A stretch of DNA of 64,000 nucleotides, taken from the NCBI GenBank assembly GCA_930367215.1, contig OV884059.1, forward strand, positions 62,715,393-62,779,392. The letters run 5' to 3'. Position 1 is the stretch's first letter. Every line of letters begins with the position of its first letter. This DNA comes from Pollenia angustigena (taxonomy: Eukaryota; Arthropoda; Insecta; Diptera; Polleniidae). Positions 20,866 through 32,637 of the stretch are shown here, one piece after another. Under the pieces are notes generated by a model, which was not told where the DNA came from, ran no database searches, and was given only the letters and a program-made list of their open reading frames with translations. The position numbers were made by a program, and so were the translations under genes.

Positions 20866-21235
20866 TCGAAATAAAATTTTAGTAATATATTTTATAAGTT
20901 GTGTAACACAAAGGTTCAAAATTAAACATTTTTTGTGTTGATAAAAAATTTGCAGCAATTCTTTACCAATTCAATGCACTTTTTTTTTTATTTGACTCTA
21001 AATCAGTGTCAAATATCTTATCAAACAATTGTAAAAAAATTAAAGATTTTTATGTTTTAAAAATTCATAAAAAATAAATATTGCACGCAAATCACAGCTG
21101 ATAGAAAAAAAGTGCAGTTTTAAAATCAGCGACATTGAATTGGTAAAGAACTGCTACACATTTTCTAGCAATACAAAAAATGTTTAATTTTGTTCCCTTG
21201 TGTTATACAACTTATAAAATAAAATCTTCTAAATT
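20866..21235. mobile_element. About 370-bp foldback MITE
   Basis: About 100 bp at 20866-20983 (TTTTATAAGTTGTGTAACAC ... TTTACCAATTCAATG) returns in inverse order at 21130-21235 with scattered changes. It can form a long hairpin and has no coding frame. Confidence 0.75.
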
Positions 21236-21775
21236 TATACTTTTATGGCAGTTTCGTAATAGCAGAATGCTTTTCAAATGGGATGAACTTAATTTAATTT
21301 ACGTTGCTTGGAACAAATAAATTTTAAATCCGAAAAAAATTTGTTCGCATAGGTAAGTAGTGCCGAATAAAGAGAGGCACTTAAATGAATTTTTTTTCAG
21401 TTCAGGATAGAACTCGCCATCCAAATCTTTCCAGAACTCTACAATATTATTTTCGTCTAGAGCATTTACTTCGCTTCGTAGTATGATTAGCTCTGATTAA
21501 ATATCAAATTCGAAGTTGCTTACATCGCAACGAGAAGGGTTTTCGAAAAGATCTAATAGCAGTTGTAAAATTACAAAATTTTGAAACCTGTCTTGAAAAG
21601 TGTTTCAAATATTTCGGCATATTCATATCTTTTGTCGATTTCGAGATTTCTATAAACAAGAAGAAGAAGTTTTTGGAAAATTGGAAAAATTACCAGTTTA
21701 AATTTGGGAAAAAATTAGAACCTGCTGTCACATTTGCTTTTATCTGTATAGGACTACACATAAATTGTAGGAGAA

Positions 21776-22035
21776 CAAGACTTTATTAACTAGTTTTTTA
21801 AATATTTTTACTTACTTAAGAAAATTGTTTTCAAAAAAAAAAAAAACCCCCCCACCGACGCGATTGGTACAGAAACAAAAATATTTTTACAAGCACAAAG
21901 TACCAACAAATTCTTGTGGCTATTTTTTTTCCTAATAATTTCTGCATTTAGGTACGTGTTTTTACAAAAGAAAAAGGGACCCTTTTACAGGCATCAAATA
22001 ATTTTTTTTACAAACAAAACACATATCGTTAGCTT
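21776..22035. repeat. Direct repeat, copy 2 of 19305-19555
   Basis: Same block order as copy 1, with a C-rich run (CCCCCCCACC) inserted near 21850. The adjoining 21236-21775 and 22036-22320 hold no gene that I can support. Confidence 0.7.
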
Positions 22036-22329
22036 AAATGCAAAGCAATGTAGATATTATTTGAAAATTACAAATTAAAAGAATACAATATTTTTTCCTT
22101 AATAATATATCGCACTCGTAAAACTGCTCTGAGTGGAGAAGCAGCTCGCGCTTTTTGTCATTATTTCTTAAGGGCAAACAGGTCGTTTTTGTTTGTCTGC
22201 TTTTGTTGCGTTTTGCGTTGTCACCCCGCATTGGTTAGTGTTTCGGCGTCGTATAACTGTACCGAGTTACAGTTTTTGCGGTATCTCCATTAACTATATG
22301 CAATCGTTTTTAACCTCAATTTGAGGTTT

Positions 22330-22377
22330 TGTCTGGTGGAGAACCATTAATAACTCATGTGACTGGTGGAGAACCAA
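22330..22377. repeat. Short tandem repeat split by a hAT insertion (resumes 24367-24435)
   Basis: Units of roughly 32-34 bp built on CTGGTGGAGAACCA and ATAACTCAGACGTTTT lie on both sides of the hAT element at 22378-24366. With the insertion and its target duplication removed, they form one run of four to five units. Confidence 0.65.
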
Positions 22378-24366
22378 CAGGGTTGCCGTTTGAAAAATTT
22401 TTATCCGACCAAAATTGTCTGCAAAACCTACCAAAATCCTTTGAAACCGACCAAATTTTTGAAATATTTAAAAACCAATTATATTTTTAAAAAATTTTCA
22501 GTAGCGATACGACTGAGATTACAAAAACTGTTTTTCAGGATAGTGTCAATCATGCGTAAAACCTAGTACTCTGTTCAAACTTGTGAAAAATGTTGAGCAA
22601 CATTTATTATTTCACACGAAATTTTTTACATGTATCGATGTTACCTATCATGCGAGTTTGTACAATTTGCCGATTTTATTCCTGCAAAGTATGCGACATT
22701 GTTTTGCGTATGTAAACAAACCCCACATGTATTTTACTAAAAATATATTTTTTTTAATAAAAAATTAAAAAAAAAAAGAAAGTAAATATGAATAAAAAAA
22801 CTGTTACCGGTTGTGTTATATTAATTTTTTATTTCTTATTAAATAATCAGTTCATCCTTTTTTGCCTTTGCTTAAAATTCCACGTGAAATAAGTGCAGCT
22901 TACTTTATTTCGCAGTTGTAATAAAATGTTGCCAGAAACATTTCGGAATCTTTTTCACAAAATGAACAGAGTACAACTCTATCAACATTATTTCATAGAT
23001 ATTCCACACAAGTTTTTTTCATATGCGTTTTGACAGCATTTCACGTGAAATGTTGAACAGAGTACCAGGCTTAATATGGTAACGATATTAACCAGAAAAC
23101 CCCGTTGTTATAGTCACGCTAGCTGCCTTTTTATTAAGTTATCTCTCTTTTTCTTAAAATGAACATAGGCCCTTTTGCATTTTATATGACGATATGTATG
23201 TATATGTATTTTTGATAAAAAGTATAATTTTTATTGGATAAAGCTATAAATCTACATATTATTTTTTTGTTGTAATATGCAATTATAGTAAAAACAAAAA
23301 GTAAGCCTATGTTCACACCTATTAAATATTTAACGTCCTACACGTTTAACTTAAACAAAATATATGTATATATACAAATTCATTTAAAAGCGCTTATAGA
23401 CTGGAATAATTCATTGCTCGTATGCAATAACACATATAGATCACTAATTAAATATGAATCAACATTTATTAACGTAAGTTTGTACAATTTGAAAAAAAAA
23501 AGTATTTAACTTTATAAGACATAGGCTGAGCTCCAATACATCCAATACCTTGCAGAGAACGTAAAAAATTTATCAGAGTTTAACAATGCATAGTTTTGGC
23601 TTATTGTATACGCGTTGATAACTTGCTCTGTTTTAGAACTCATCCTTTCTTTCTGCAAGTTCTGCAGTTCTTAAACCATTGCCTTTATAAAACTATGTTT
23701 CAAAATACAGTATCAAAGCATCCCGCTGTTCTACGATTCTTACAACATCTTTCTTTAAGAAGTCCATCTTATATAAGAAACACCCAATACAGAACAGAAT
23801 TCTCGAAATTCTTTTATTTATGTTATTCTTTTTGGACTATGTGAAAAAACTTTAAATATTACCAAAAAGAACCTTAATGTTTTTTGCATTACTAAGTAAT
23901 GCCTGTAGGCCTGTTCATCTATTTCTGAACGAAGACTTCGTTCGATTAACTTACATTTAAAACGAAAACAAATTATACAATATTGTCTCTGTTTTACATG
24001 TAATTTAAGCGAACGAAGTCTACGTTTGACATCGATGAATAAGCTATAAGCTTACCAACAGTTTCAGTCATGGCGTGAGCGCCGTTTGTTGCCAATCCGA
24101 TTAAATTTTGTATAGGAATATTGTTTGTTGATAAAAAGTTTTATATAAGAAAAATTTAAACGGCATCTGACTTAGTAAGCTCCATAGCTTCATCAACAAT
24201 CAAAAAAAAAAATTGTGTGTTTGGTAAAAAAAGCTATGAGATTTGTAATTGTATGCTATCCGTCCAATTTTCTAAAACCGACCAAAATTAGGTTTGGCCT
24301 ACCATCCGACCAAACCAAAAATATCCGACCAAATTTGGTCGGAAAAGACCATGTTCGGCAACCCTG
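22378..24366. mobile_element. hAT element, 1989 bp, target duplication AGAACCAA
   Basis: Ends are CAGGGTTGCCG and the inverse CGGCAACCCTG, flanked by AGAACCAA on both sides (22370-22377, 24367-24374). CCGACCAAA motifs repeat near both ends, as hAT transposases often need. A 509-bp MITE is nested at 22562-23070. The rest (23071-24250) is AT-rich with no transposase that I can recognise, so the element is non-autonomous. Confidence 0.9.
22562..23070. mobile_element. 509-bp MITE, copy 2 of the family at 8727-9232
   Basis: Same orientation, ends and internal order as copy 1 (CCTAGTACTCTGTTCAA ... GAACAGAGTACCAGGC), differing at scattered positions. It is inserted inside the hAT element. Confidence 0.85.
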
Positions 24367-24435
24367 AGAACCAATATAACTCAGACGTTTTACTGGTGGA
24401 GTACCAAGGAAATAACTCAGACGTTTTACTGTGGA

Positions 24436-24879
24436 GACAAGATATACTCTGGAGCTTATTCTGGAAGCTCTTCGCCTTCCTATACGAAGGTCTAGGTCGA
24501 TCGAGGACTTGTGGATGAGGCTCCAACAAACCGTGTGATACCCTGGCAATATAACTCTAGATGGTTAGCCAAAAATTTTTTAGTGTTTAAGCAAAATAAA
24601 AAAAAAAAAATAATAATAATATATCGGTTAACGCATTTTTATCTGAAATATTAAACATTGATTTTAAATCTCAAATAATTACCATTTTACAAAGTTCTTT
24701 GCTTTGCATGTAAACTTATGAAATGTTATATTATTCTACATTAAAGTCTTAAAATTTAAACTCTAAATAAAAATTGCACGCAAGGCACTGGATGCTACCA
24801 AAAGCATTTTTGACCGCACAATATTTTTTGAGTGTTAGCTGAAACAAAATAATGTAGCATCCACTAAACATGTACACGT
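24436..24879. other. AT-rich non-coding stretch
   Basis: Contains an (AAT)n run near 24610. Nothing else is recognised. Confidence 0.4.
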
Positions 24880-24887
24880 GTCGAAGT

Positions 24888-26226
24888 CAGGCCTGCCATT
24901 TTTGCCGATTTATCGGCATTTTGCCCCTAAATCAGTGACGTCCAAAATTTAAATTGTGGTTGTATTGCTTTTTATTAGTATTAGTGAATAAAGAGACAAA
25001 TATTCCTGATCTTGCTAATCGACGACTGAATTGTGTACTCTCGTGGACTAAATGAAAGAGCGTAGGAATGCGTGTGAAGAATGTGTGTGAATTTATTTCC
25101 ACAATTGTGGTATGGGCTGGACACCAATGCCCTAAATTATCAAAGTGCCGATTTGCCGATTTTTGCTCCAAAAATGCCGATTTTTTGACTAACACGTAAA
25201 AGGCGATTACTTTTTGTTTGTTTAATAATAATACACCAACTTTAAGCGATACTGAAACAGTTGTAACATTGAAAAGAGACAACTGTTATTAAGTCAGCGC
25301 TTCTACTAAAGAAAAAGGGGTTAGTTTTATTCAATATTAAATGCAGTGTTTATAATGTGTGTTGAGTTAATACATTTTTATTTGAAAAATTTTCCACTAT
25401 AAAGAATTAAAGGCCAAAGTTAAAAAAGAAATAATTTTTAAACCTAAAATAAAAATTTCTTTTTCTATTAGGTTATATTTTCCTTTATACTTTATATTTG
25501 TGTTTGAAAATGAATAGATAAATACTTACAAAAGAATAAAGGTAAGATAAATATATATTCACTATCAATGAATATAATTTAAATAATAATTACTTTGATA
25601 ATTAAATAATTTTTTTTATTAAGATTATAACGCAATTAAGGACGATGTTAGTACATAAATTAAATAGCTAATTCTTATGTAAAAAAAATTAAATAAATTT
25701 GCAAACTTTTTGGCAAAAAATTTCAGATTAATAACGTGAGCATTTTATGGCAGCATTTGGTACAATTTTTGGTCCTTCCACATTCTTCCGCAAATGTGGA
25801 AAGAATTTTTTAATGTAACATAGTTTTGATGTTCACTGGAAAATTTATCTTTGCAAGTTATTCGTTTTTTAAAGATTATTTAAAAATTGATAATTTAAAC
25901 TGTTTTGATATTAATATTAAAACGGATTTAATAAAAATGTCAAACTCAAATATTTGTATATGGAATATACTTAATTATAAGAAAGTTAAAAAAAAACTTT
26001 ATATTTAACTACAATTTCTTTGTAAAACGTTTATTTTGATTGATTCTTTTGAAATTTCATAAGTTATAAACATTAGATAATTCTGAATTGTTCTTATTTG
26101 TAAGTAAGAATAGGTTTTATTGTATTTAAAATAGGTATTTTTAATTTGCCGATTTTTTATATTAAAGTGCCGATAATGCCGATTTTTTTTTTAAATATTT
26201 TTTATCAAAATTATCTGGCACCCCTG
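24888..26226. mobile_element. hAT element family A, copy 1, target duplication GTCGAAGT
   Basis: Ends are CAGGCCTGCCA and TGGCACCCCTG, with GTCGAAGT on both sides (24880-24887 and 26227-26234). Subterminal TGCCGATTTT motifs cluster in the first 300 and last 100 bp. No transposase is seen; the 116-codon open frame in the left end consists of these terminal repeats and is unlikely to be a gene. Relatives: 29337-30640 (inverted), 37748-39521 and 58910-60213. Confidence 0.9.
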
Positions 26227-26683
26227 GTCGAAGTCACATCGACGACTGAATTGAAGAGCATACAAATATGTGTAAGTGCCAATTCACACGTTGCAAGTCT
26301 TATTGGTCAGCTTGCTAACTTATAGGCGAGAGAGAGTGAGAGAGAAACGTTTATTTTCCTCTCTTCACTCTCGTTATAAAGTAGCAAGCTGATCAATAAG
26401 ACTTGCAACGTGTGAATTAAGTATTGGTGTGCACAATTGTGCAAAGAAATGGAAATCCCTGGTCCAAGGTATATTTATAGCAGGCAGTCTCGGAAAGCCA
26501 GATGTTTATTTTTTATTTGCTTGTTATGTATATATATACATATATATATATATATAAAAATATACATTCATATGTTTGTATGTTTATATGTACATATATT
26601 TTTTTGATAAAAAATTTTTAAATTGACTACAAATTGGTTGAAAAATAAGTAGTTCGGAGTCAATTTAAAAGTCATGCTTTTGA
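24925..26683. repeat. Left arm of a 1.75-kb inverted duplication
   Basis: This segment, most of hAT-A plus 457 bp of its right flank, returns as the reverse complement at 28888-30640 with few differences. Because non-transposon flank is included, this is a segmental inverted duplication and not two insertions. Confidence 0.9.
26281..26418. mobile_element. 138-bp hairpin MITE (copies at 29145-29282 and 58718-58855)
   Basis: It opens AATTCACACGTTGCAAGTC and closes with the inverse. The two 60-bp arms pair almost throughout around a short GA/CT-rich centre. It is almost all hairpin, so a transcript would fold into a long stem. Confidence 0.8.
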
Positions 26684-27330
26684 TTTAATCGGTTAATCGC
26701 TCGATTAATTAACCGGGGGTTTTGTTTAATCGGTTATTAATCGGATAGTTGTGTAATTGATCGGTTAACCGATTAATAAAGTGTTTTTTTTATAAATTAT
26801 GTAATTTCAATTAATAAAAATGTAAAATTATTTATTATTTGCAGTTTAGTAGTAAAAAAAAAAACAATAACATAACAATACGTGAACTAAAACGAGCAAA
26901 AAAAAAAATTATTCATAACTCTGTAATACATATTTTTTAATTAATACATAGTCGGCCACTTTCTGTAAATTGAAATCGATGGAGATTTTAAGTTAAATTT
27001 TTTTTAAATGAACGTAGATTTTCCTGATTTAAAAAGTAAAGATATGTGGTCCTCAAAGTATGAGGTAATGAAAAAGAAATAATTTCATCAATATTAAACA
27101 CAGGATAGAATTAAAAACTTTTTTATTTTCAATTTTACGTGATTCGATTTCCAGAACAAGGCCGATTATGTATTTATTAAAAAATAAACTTTGAGATCAT
27201 GTTATTAGTAATTTAAATAGTTTACAAAGATCTTATAAAATAACCTTTTAGATAAATAATTTGGTTAAAATGTATTGGATTTAAGCGACTCCTTTCTTTA
27301 ATTGTGATAAATTTTGACTTTGAAAAATTT
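26684..27330 (-). mobile_element. hAT family B element, 3' part (other part 30641-31292)
   Basis: Terminal block of TTAATCGGTTAA/TTAACCGATT repeats, then sequence matching the reverse complement of 56045-56240 of the 55.5-kb copy. The first 22 or so bp of the end are missing at the junction with the inverted-duplication arm. The element is interrupted at 27330 by 3.3 kb of foreign sequence. Confidence 0.75.
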
Positions 27331-27390
27331 GTATATACCCTACATAAAACCCATTTACTATCAAAACAAATTTATCAAAAAAGGTTGAAA

Positions 27391-27504
27391 GTAAAAAGAG
27401 TAGTAGTTAGAAAAATATTACAGAAAAGAAGAAGAAACGGTGTTTTCCACACACTTGTTCCTGAGATGCGCTTTCATGACGTGGAATCGTTTATAAATAA
27501 TTAA
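27391..27504 (+). pseudogene. Possible PIF/Harbinger transposase N-terminal fragment
   Basis: The frame reads RKILQKRRRNGVFHTLVPEM and then RFHDVESFINN before a stop. Harbinger transposases commonly start with a basic stretch followed by a GxFxTLxxELRxxDxxxFxxYFR pattern, which this resembles. The DDE core is absent. A MADF-coding remnant on the opposite strand at 27578-27730 fits the usual two-gene layout of that superfamily. The match is from pattern memory only. Confidence 0.4.
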
Positions 27505-27577
27505 CATTCACTTCCTACAATAATTGGTACACATTATGTTAAAAAATATTAAAATTTACCATTTAAAATTTACTTAC

Positions 27578-27730
27578 GACCAATTCCAATAGATTTTTCT
27601 ATTTCCGTCCATATATTTTGTTTTAGTAAGTATTTTTATATGAACGATTTCCCATATCATAAATACATTCTCTTCCTGGATTTTTTATTTCATCAATAAG
27701 TTTCAGGGCAATATTTTCTTTAACATCCAT
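27578..27730 (-). pseudogene. MADF-domain protein exon, frameshifted
   Basis: From ATG at 27730: MDVKENIALKLIDEIKNPGR, then ECIYDMGNRSYKNTY, a stop, and in another frame QNIWTEIEKSIGIGR up to a good splice donor (GTAAGT on the minus strand at 27577). The order L-I-x-x-V/I, cLYd, Y-x-N, W-x-x-I is that of MADF (Myb/SANT-like) DNA-binding domains. A frameshift and stop near the middle make it a pseudogene. Such proteins occur as host transcription factors and as partners in PIF/Harbinger transposons. Confidence 0.65.
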
Positions 27731-27871
27731 TTTTGTTTAATTTTTTTAATTATTCAGCACAAAACAAAAAATTTAATATGTGGCAGCTCAATTCAACTTT
27801 TATGTACAAATTGAAAAAAAGTGGCATCTCAGTTCATTTTGTTCGGCACAGGAATTAAAATTAAACCAATT

Positions 27872-27994
27872 CAAGAAAAAACGTTCCGAACAAATTCATT
27901 GCTCTCTCTCTCAAAAGTAAAACGTCAAACTCAATATAAAAAAAATTTTGTGCGGACAAAAATTTTGTTCGGAACGCATGGGTGAATCGAGCTT
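27872..27994. mobile_element. Short MITE related to 31430-31553
   Basis: The inverted ends contain ACGTTCCGAACAAATT and AATTTTGTTCGGAACGC. The right 33 bp (TTGTTCGGAACGCATGGG...GAATCGAGCTT) recur almost exactly at 31520-31553. Confidence 0.6.
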
Positions 27995-28420
27995 TACAAA
28001 AAGAAAACAAAACAGTTAAATTGTCTGTCTCTTTTTTTCTACTGTTTTCCAAATTAAGGCATAGGAGAGAAATCGAATGTTGTTGTTCTTTTTACTATGT
28101 TTACACAAAAAAATTTTAAATTTAAATTTTAAAGTTTTTGATTTGCTCTAACTACTTAGAAAAAGAGAAGACACATTCTCTTCCAACTGGGAAAGTATAA
28201 AAGATATAAACATGAATTTAATACACAGTATAAAGAAAAACAAAGCGAACAATTCTGCATCTCTAACTCCAAAATTTCATTTTTTGAGTTATGCCGGTCT
28301 TGCAGCAAATGAGCGATATGTAACTGTGTTTATGTTGAGTTTGTTTAAACCCTGTAGGAAGTCAAACACATTTTTAAGTAACTTCAAACTGGTTTTTTTA
28401 TAACCACATCTAGTTGATTA

Positions 28421-28811
28421 ATAGCCTTTTTACACTTGAGCACATCTTAGAGGAATGCGTGGAAGATGTTAAAAATGAAAAAAACTTCTTTACATTTGAA
28501 ACATCTTTCATCATAAAAATATTTATTTTCACGTGTAAGAGCGAATAAAAACAAATTAAATGATATTGCTGTCCTGCTCTTATGTATTTTTTTCTAGTGA
28601 TGGTATATACTTTTTAACAAATTATTTGTTTTTTCTTGTGATGACACTAAAATAATCGAAAGATGTTGAATGAAACAACATGAGATAGGAACATCTTTTA
28701 AAGATGAAGAAAGATGATGATTTTAAGCCCTGTACAATTCTTATGGAAATATGTTATCATCTTTGCGATAAGATGAAAGATGTAAGATGTGAGCAAGTGT
28801 AAAAAGCCTAT
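28421..28811. mobile_element. 391-bp MITE spanning the breakpoint of the large duplication
   Basis: Inverted ends are ATAGCCTTTTTACACTTG (28421) and CAAGTGTAAAAAGCCTAT (to 28811). ACATCTTT/AAAGATGT motifs recur inside. In the second copy of the duplication only the part from 28550 on is present. Confidence 0.8.
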
Positions 28812-28887
28812 AAGTGACTTTTTTCCTTGTCGACGACTCATTTTAACATGGGCATGTCATAGGCAGTAGTCAATTAGTCATCTTTGC

Positions 28888-30640
28888 ATGACTTTTAAAT
28901 TGACTCCGAACTACTTATTTTTCAACCAATTTGTAGTCAATTTAAAAATTTTTTGTCAAAAAAATATATGTACATATAAACATACAAACATATGAATGTA
29001 TATTTTTATATATATATATATATGTATATATATACATAACAAGCAAATAAAAAATAAACATCTGGCTTTCCGAGACTACCTGCTATAAATATACCTTGGA
29101 CCAGGGATTTCCATTTCTTTGCACAATTGTGCACACCAATACTTAATTCACACGTTGCAAGTCTTATTGATCAGCTTGCTACTTTATAACGAGAGTGAAG
29201 AGAGGAAAATAAACGTTTCTCTCTCACTCTCTCTCGCCTATAAGTTAGCAAGCTGACCAATAAGACCTGCAACGTGTGAATTGGCACTTACACATATTTG
29301 TATGCTCTTCAATTCAGTCGTCGATGTGACTTCGACCAGGGGTGCCAGATAATTTTGATAAAAAATATTTAAAAAAAAAATCGGCATTATCGGCACTTTA
29401 ATATAAAAAATCGGCAAATTAAAAATACCTATTTTAAATACAATAAAACCTATTCTTACTTACAAATAAGAACAATTCAGAATTATCTAATGTTTATAAC
29501 TTATGAAATTTCAAAAGAATCAATCAAAATAAACGTTTTACAAAGAAATTGTAGTTAAATATAAAGTTTTTTTTTAACTTTCTTATAATTAAGTATATTC
29601 CATATACAAATATTTGAGTTTGACATTTTTATTAAATCCGTTTTAATATTAATATCAAAACAGTTTAAATTATCAATTTTTAAATAATCTTTAAAAAACG
29701 AATAACTTGCAAAGATAAATTTTCCAGTGAACATCAAAACTATGTTACATTAAAAAATTCTTTCCACATTTGCGGAAGAATGTGGAAGGACCAAAAATTG
29801 TACCAAATGCTGCCATAAAATGCTCACGTTATTAATCTGAAATTTTTTGCCAAAAAGTTTGCAAATTTATTTAATTTTTTTTACATAAGAATTAGCTATT
29901 TAATTTATGTACTAACATCGTCCTTAATTGCGTTATAATCTTAATAAAAAAAATTATTTAATTATCAAAGTAATTATTATTTAAATTATATTCATTGATA
30001 GTGAATATATATTTATCTTACCTTTATTCTTTTGTAAGTATTTATCTATTCATTTTCAAACACAAATATAAAGTATTTTATATTTTCCTAATAGAAAAAG
30101 AAATTTTTATTTTAGGTTTAAAAATTATTTCTTTTTTAACTTTGGCCTTTAATTCTTTATAGTGGAAAATTTTTCAAATAAAAATGTATTAACTCAACAC
30201 ACATTATAAACACTGCATTTAATATTGAATAAAACTAACCCCTTTTTCTTTAGTAGAAGCGCTGACTTAATAACAGTTGTCTCTTTTCAATGTTACAACT
30301 GTTTCAGTATCGCTTAAAGTTGTTTGTATTATTATTAAACAAACAAAAAGTAATCGCCTTTTACGTGTTAGTCAAAAAATCGGCATTTTTGGAGCAAAAA
30401 TCGGCAAATCGGCACTTTGATAATTTAGGGCATTGGTGTCCAGCCCATACCACAATTGTGGAAATAAATTCACACACATTCTTCACACGCATTCTTACGC
30501 TCTTTCATTTAGTCCACGAGAGTACACAATTCAGTTGTCGATTAGCAAGATCAAGAATATTTGTCTCTTTATTCACTAATACTAATAAAAAGCAATACAA
30601 CCACAATTTAAATTTTGGACGTCACTGATTTAGGGGCAAC
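28888..30640. repeat. Right arm of the 1.75-kb inverted duplication; hAT-A copy 2 inverted (29337-30640)
   Basis: Reverse complement of 24925-26683. The hAT-A copy starts CAGGGGTGCCA at 29337 and lacks its last 37 or so bp. It joins a 22-bp direct repeat of hAT-B at 30641. Confidence 0.9.
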
Positions 30641-31292
30641 AAATTTTGACTTTGAAAAATTTCTTTTACTTATCGTAGATGTTGGAAAAATCGAAAGCAA
30701 CTCATAATACAGAATATCTAAATTCTCAGTCTTTTTTCTGGATTTCTCTAAGCATATAAAATCTTCCATTATACCATTTAAATCCTGTTTTATTTTTTAA
30801 AATTGTAAACAATTCTAATTGTTTGGATTAATTCTGTTGTTGCGTTACTATCGTAAGTTTCTTCTCATCCTGACAAAAGTCAGCACCGAACATTTTGCAA
30901 AAAAGTTCGTTTCCGAATTCCTTAATTTCTGTTTTTGTACTGTATTTTAAAAATTAAAATACAAAAATAATTCTGAACACAACTATTTTGGTGCAGTTTT
31001 GGAGAATTTTTGTACGGATAACGTTGTAAAATTGTTAATGGCTGCACTGCAGAATGTATTTTAAAAAGCGAGTTGCTTTGTAACCGACGTTTTGGAACTG
31101 ACCCATTGTTTAAAACACAAAAAAATATGGTTTAATACTACAAAAAATTATAATTTTTGTTACAACGGTCAATCGACTGAAATTAACCAGTTTAATCGTT
31201 AATCGAAAAAGCCAATTTTAAATTAACCGATCAGTTAATCGAATAGAAATTAATCGGTTAACCGATTAACGGCTAACCGAATGAATACCTTA
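30641..31292 (-). mobile_element. hAT family B element, 5' part
   Basis: Ends AATGAATACCTTA at 31292 after TTAACCGATTAA repeats, matching the left end of the 55.5-kb copy in reverse complement. It includes remains of the transposase C-terminal coding region. The 22 bp at 30641-30662 repeat 27309-27330, marking both sides of the 3.3-kb insert that splits the element. Confidence 0.8.
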
Positions 31293-32251
31293 GTTTTATG
31301 CAATTCAATTAAAAAGAATAAAATTAGTTTTCTTCTTTCTTCCATTTCCACACACTTTTATAAAAAAAACTAATAGTTTTCAAACTGTGCTGCCACTTTG
31401 TATAATCGTTTACATCTGTAAACCATATGGTAGCTTTGTTTGTCCGGACAAATTTTCCGAGATGGGTGAATCGTTCTGCAGAACACTCTCTGTAAAAAAA
31501 TTATTGTCCGGTCAAAAATATTGTTCGGAACGCATGGGTGAATCGAGCTTAAGAGTTGTTGTTTTTAAATGTTGCCGTTGATTTTTGCATCGGAATAATT
31601 TTAAATGTTACCGTTGATTTCTAAAATGTTTTGCATATGAATAATTTCAATGTTACATTATTAGTATGGTTACAATGTAAAAATGGGTGTATTAAATTGT
31701 TATAAAACAATTTGGTGGCACTTTGCGATTTTTTTTTATAATACGTTTTGGTGTTACTTTAAAGTAATAAGTGCTTGCTGTTAATTAGTTTAGACTTGAT
31801 TTAAGTAAAGTATTTATTGACTGAATTTATAATTGCATGAAATAAAATAATTTTAAATTAAAAGTGACAGTTTTATCTAAAATCTAAAATTCTTAAAAAA
31901 TGCCTCGCGGTGGTAACTAGACGAATGGGGTTGATAGACTTTGAAGAACACCTTCCACAATATTACGGAATATCTAATCGGTCTTCAACAAATCGAATGA
32001 TAATACTGACATCTTAGACGATTCTTTTAAGTGTGGCTTAAACTCAATGCCACTTTAGTTTCAAAATGTTTACTTCATTAAAAGCTGTTTTCGGGAGTGG
32101 ACAGATTTCAAGAAAATCTGGTAAGATGAATCGAGTTGCAATACAATAAATGTTGTTCAAATTCAATATAAATAACAACATTATTAGACGGTACAAAACT
32201 TTATACCGGAGAGAATTTTGTATGAGGGCTATGCGGAATTATGATCCGATT
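31293..32251. other. Non-coding stretch with element fragments
   Basis: 31430-31553 has GTCCGGACAAATTTTCCG and a MITE end shared with 27.96 kb. 31560-31660 repeats an ATGTT(A/G)CCGTTGATTT motif. 32075-32251 is the dispersed fly repeat (TGTTTTCGGGAGTGG..., TTTTGTATGAGGGCTATG), which resumes after the hAT element at 35137. Confidence 0.5.
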
Positions 32252-32637
32252 CTCACTATTAGGGATGAAACGATACCTCTAAGGTATCGATACTTTTACT
32301 CGATGTGGTATCGCTCGTAAAGTATCGATACCCACTTAGTATCGAAAAAAAAGTATCGATACTTACTTGTATCGTACTTGTATCGTTTGTATGATAAAAG
32401 AATAGAAAGCAGAATTTAAAAACTTTCTTATTAGTGTTTTAGTACTACACAATAAAATAAGAACTTCGACCTATTAGACTTTTTGTGCAAAACGGAACGT
32501 GTAAAGATTGAGACCACTTTTATTTACCACCTAGTACCAATTTCCTTTCTAAATCTTTTTTTATCTTAGGAAACAAAATTTTATTGAACGTTCAGGGTAA
32601 CAACCTTCATTCACCTTTTATTCCAGAAATTAACTAT

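Noticed and set aside
22215..22377. LTR or 5' leader of another retrotransposon (TGGTGGAGAACC read as a primer site)
   Set aside because: The motif is part of a short tandem repeat, and no second LTR or pol coding was found.
24932..25282. 116-codon open frame on the minus strand, repeated at 30.3 and 59.9 kb
   Set aside because: It lies in subterminal repeats of hAT-A, has no domain, and its recurrence follows the DNA duplications.
25826..26008. 60-codon frame present three times (also 29.6 and 59.2 kb)
   Set aside because: Copies are explained by segmental duplication; composition is plain AT-rich translation with no family resemblance.
28970..29045. TATATA-rich stretch as a promoter
   Set aside because: It is a dinucleotide microsatellite that differs by 2 bp between copies; no gene starts nearby.
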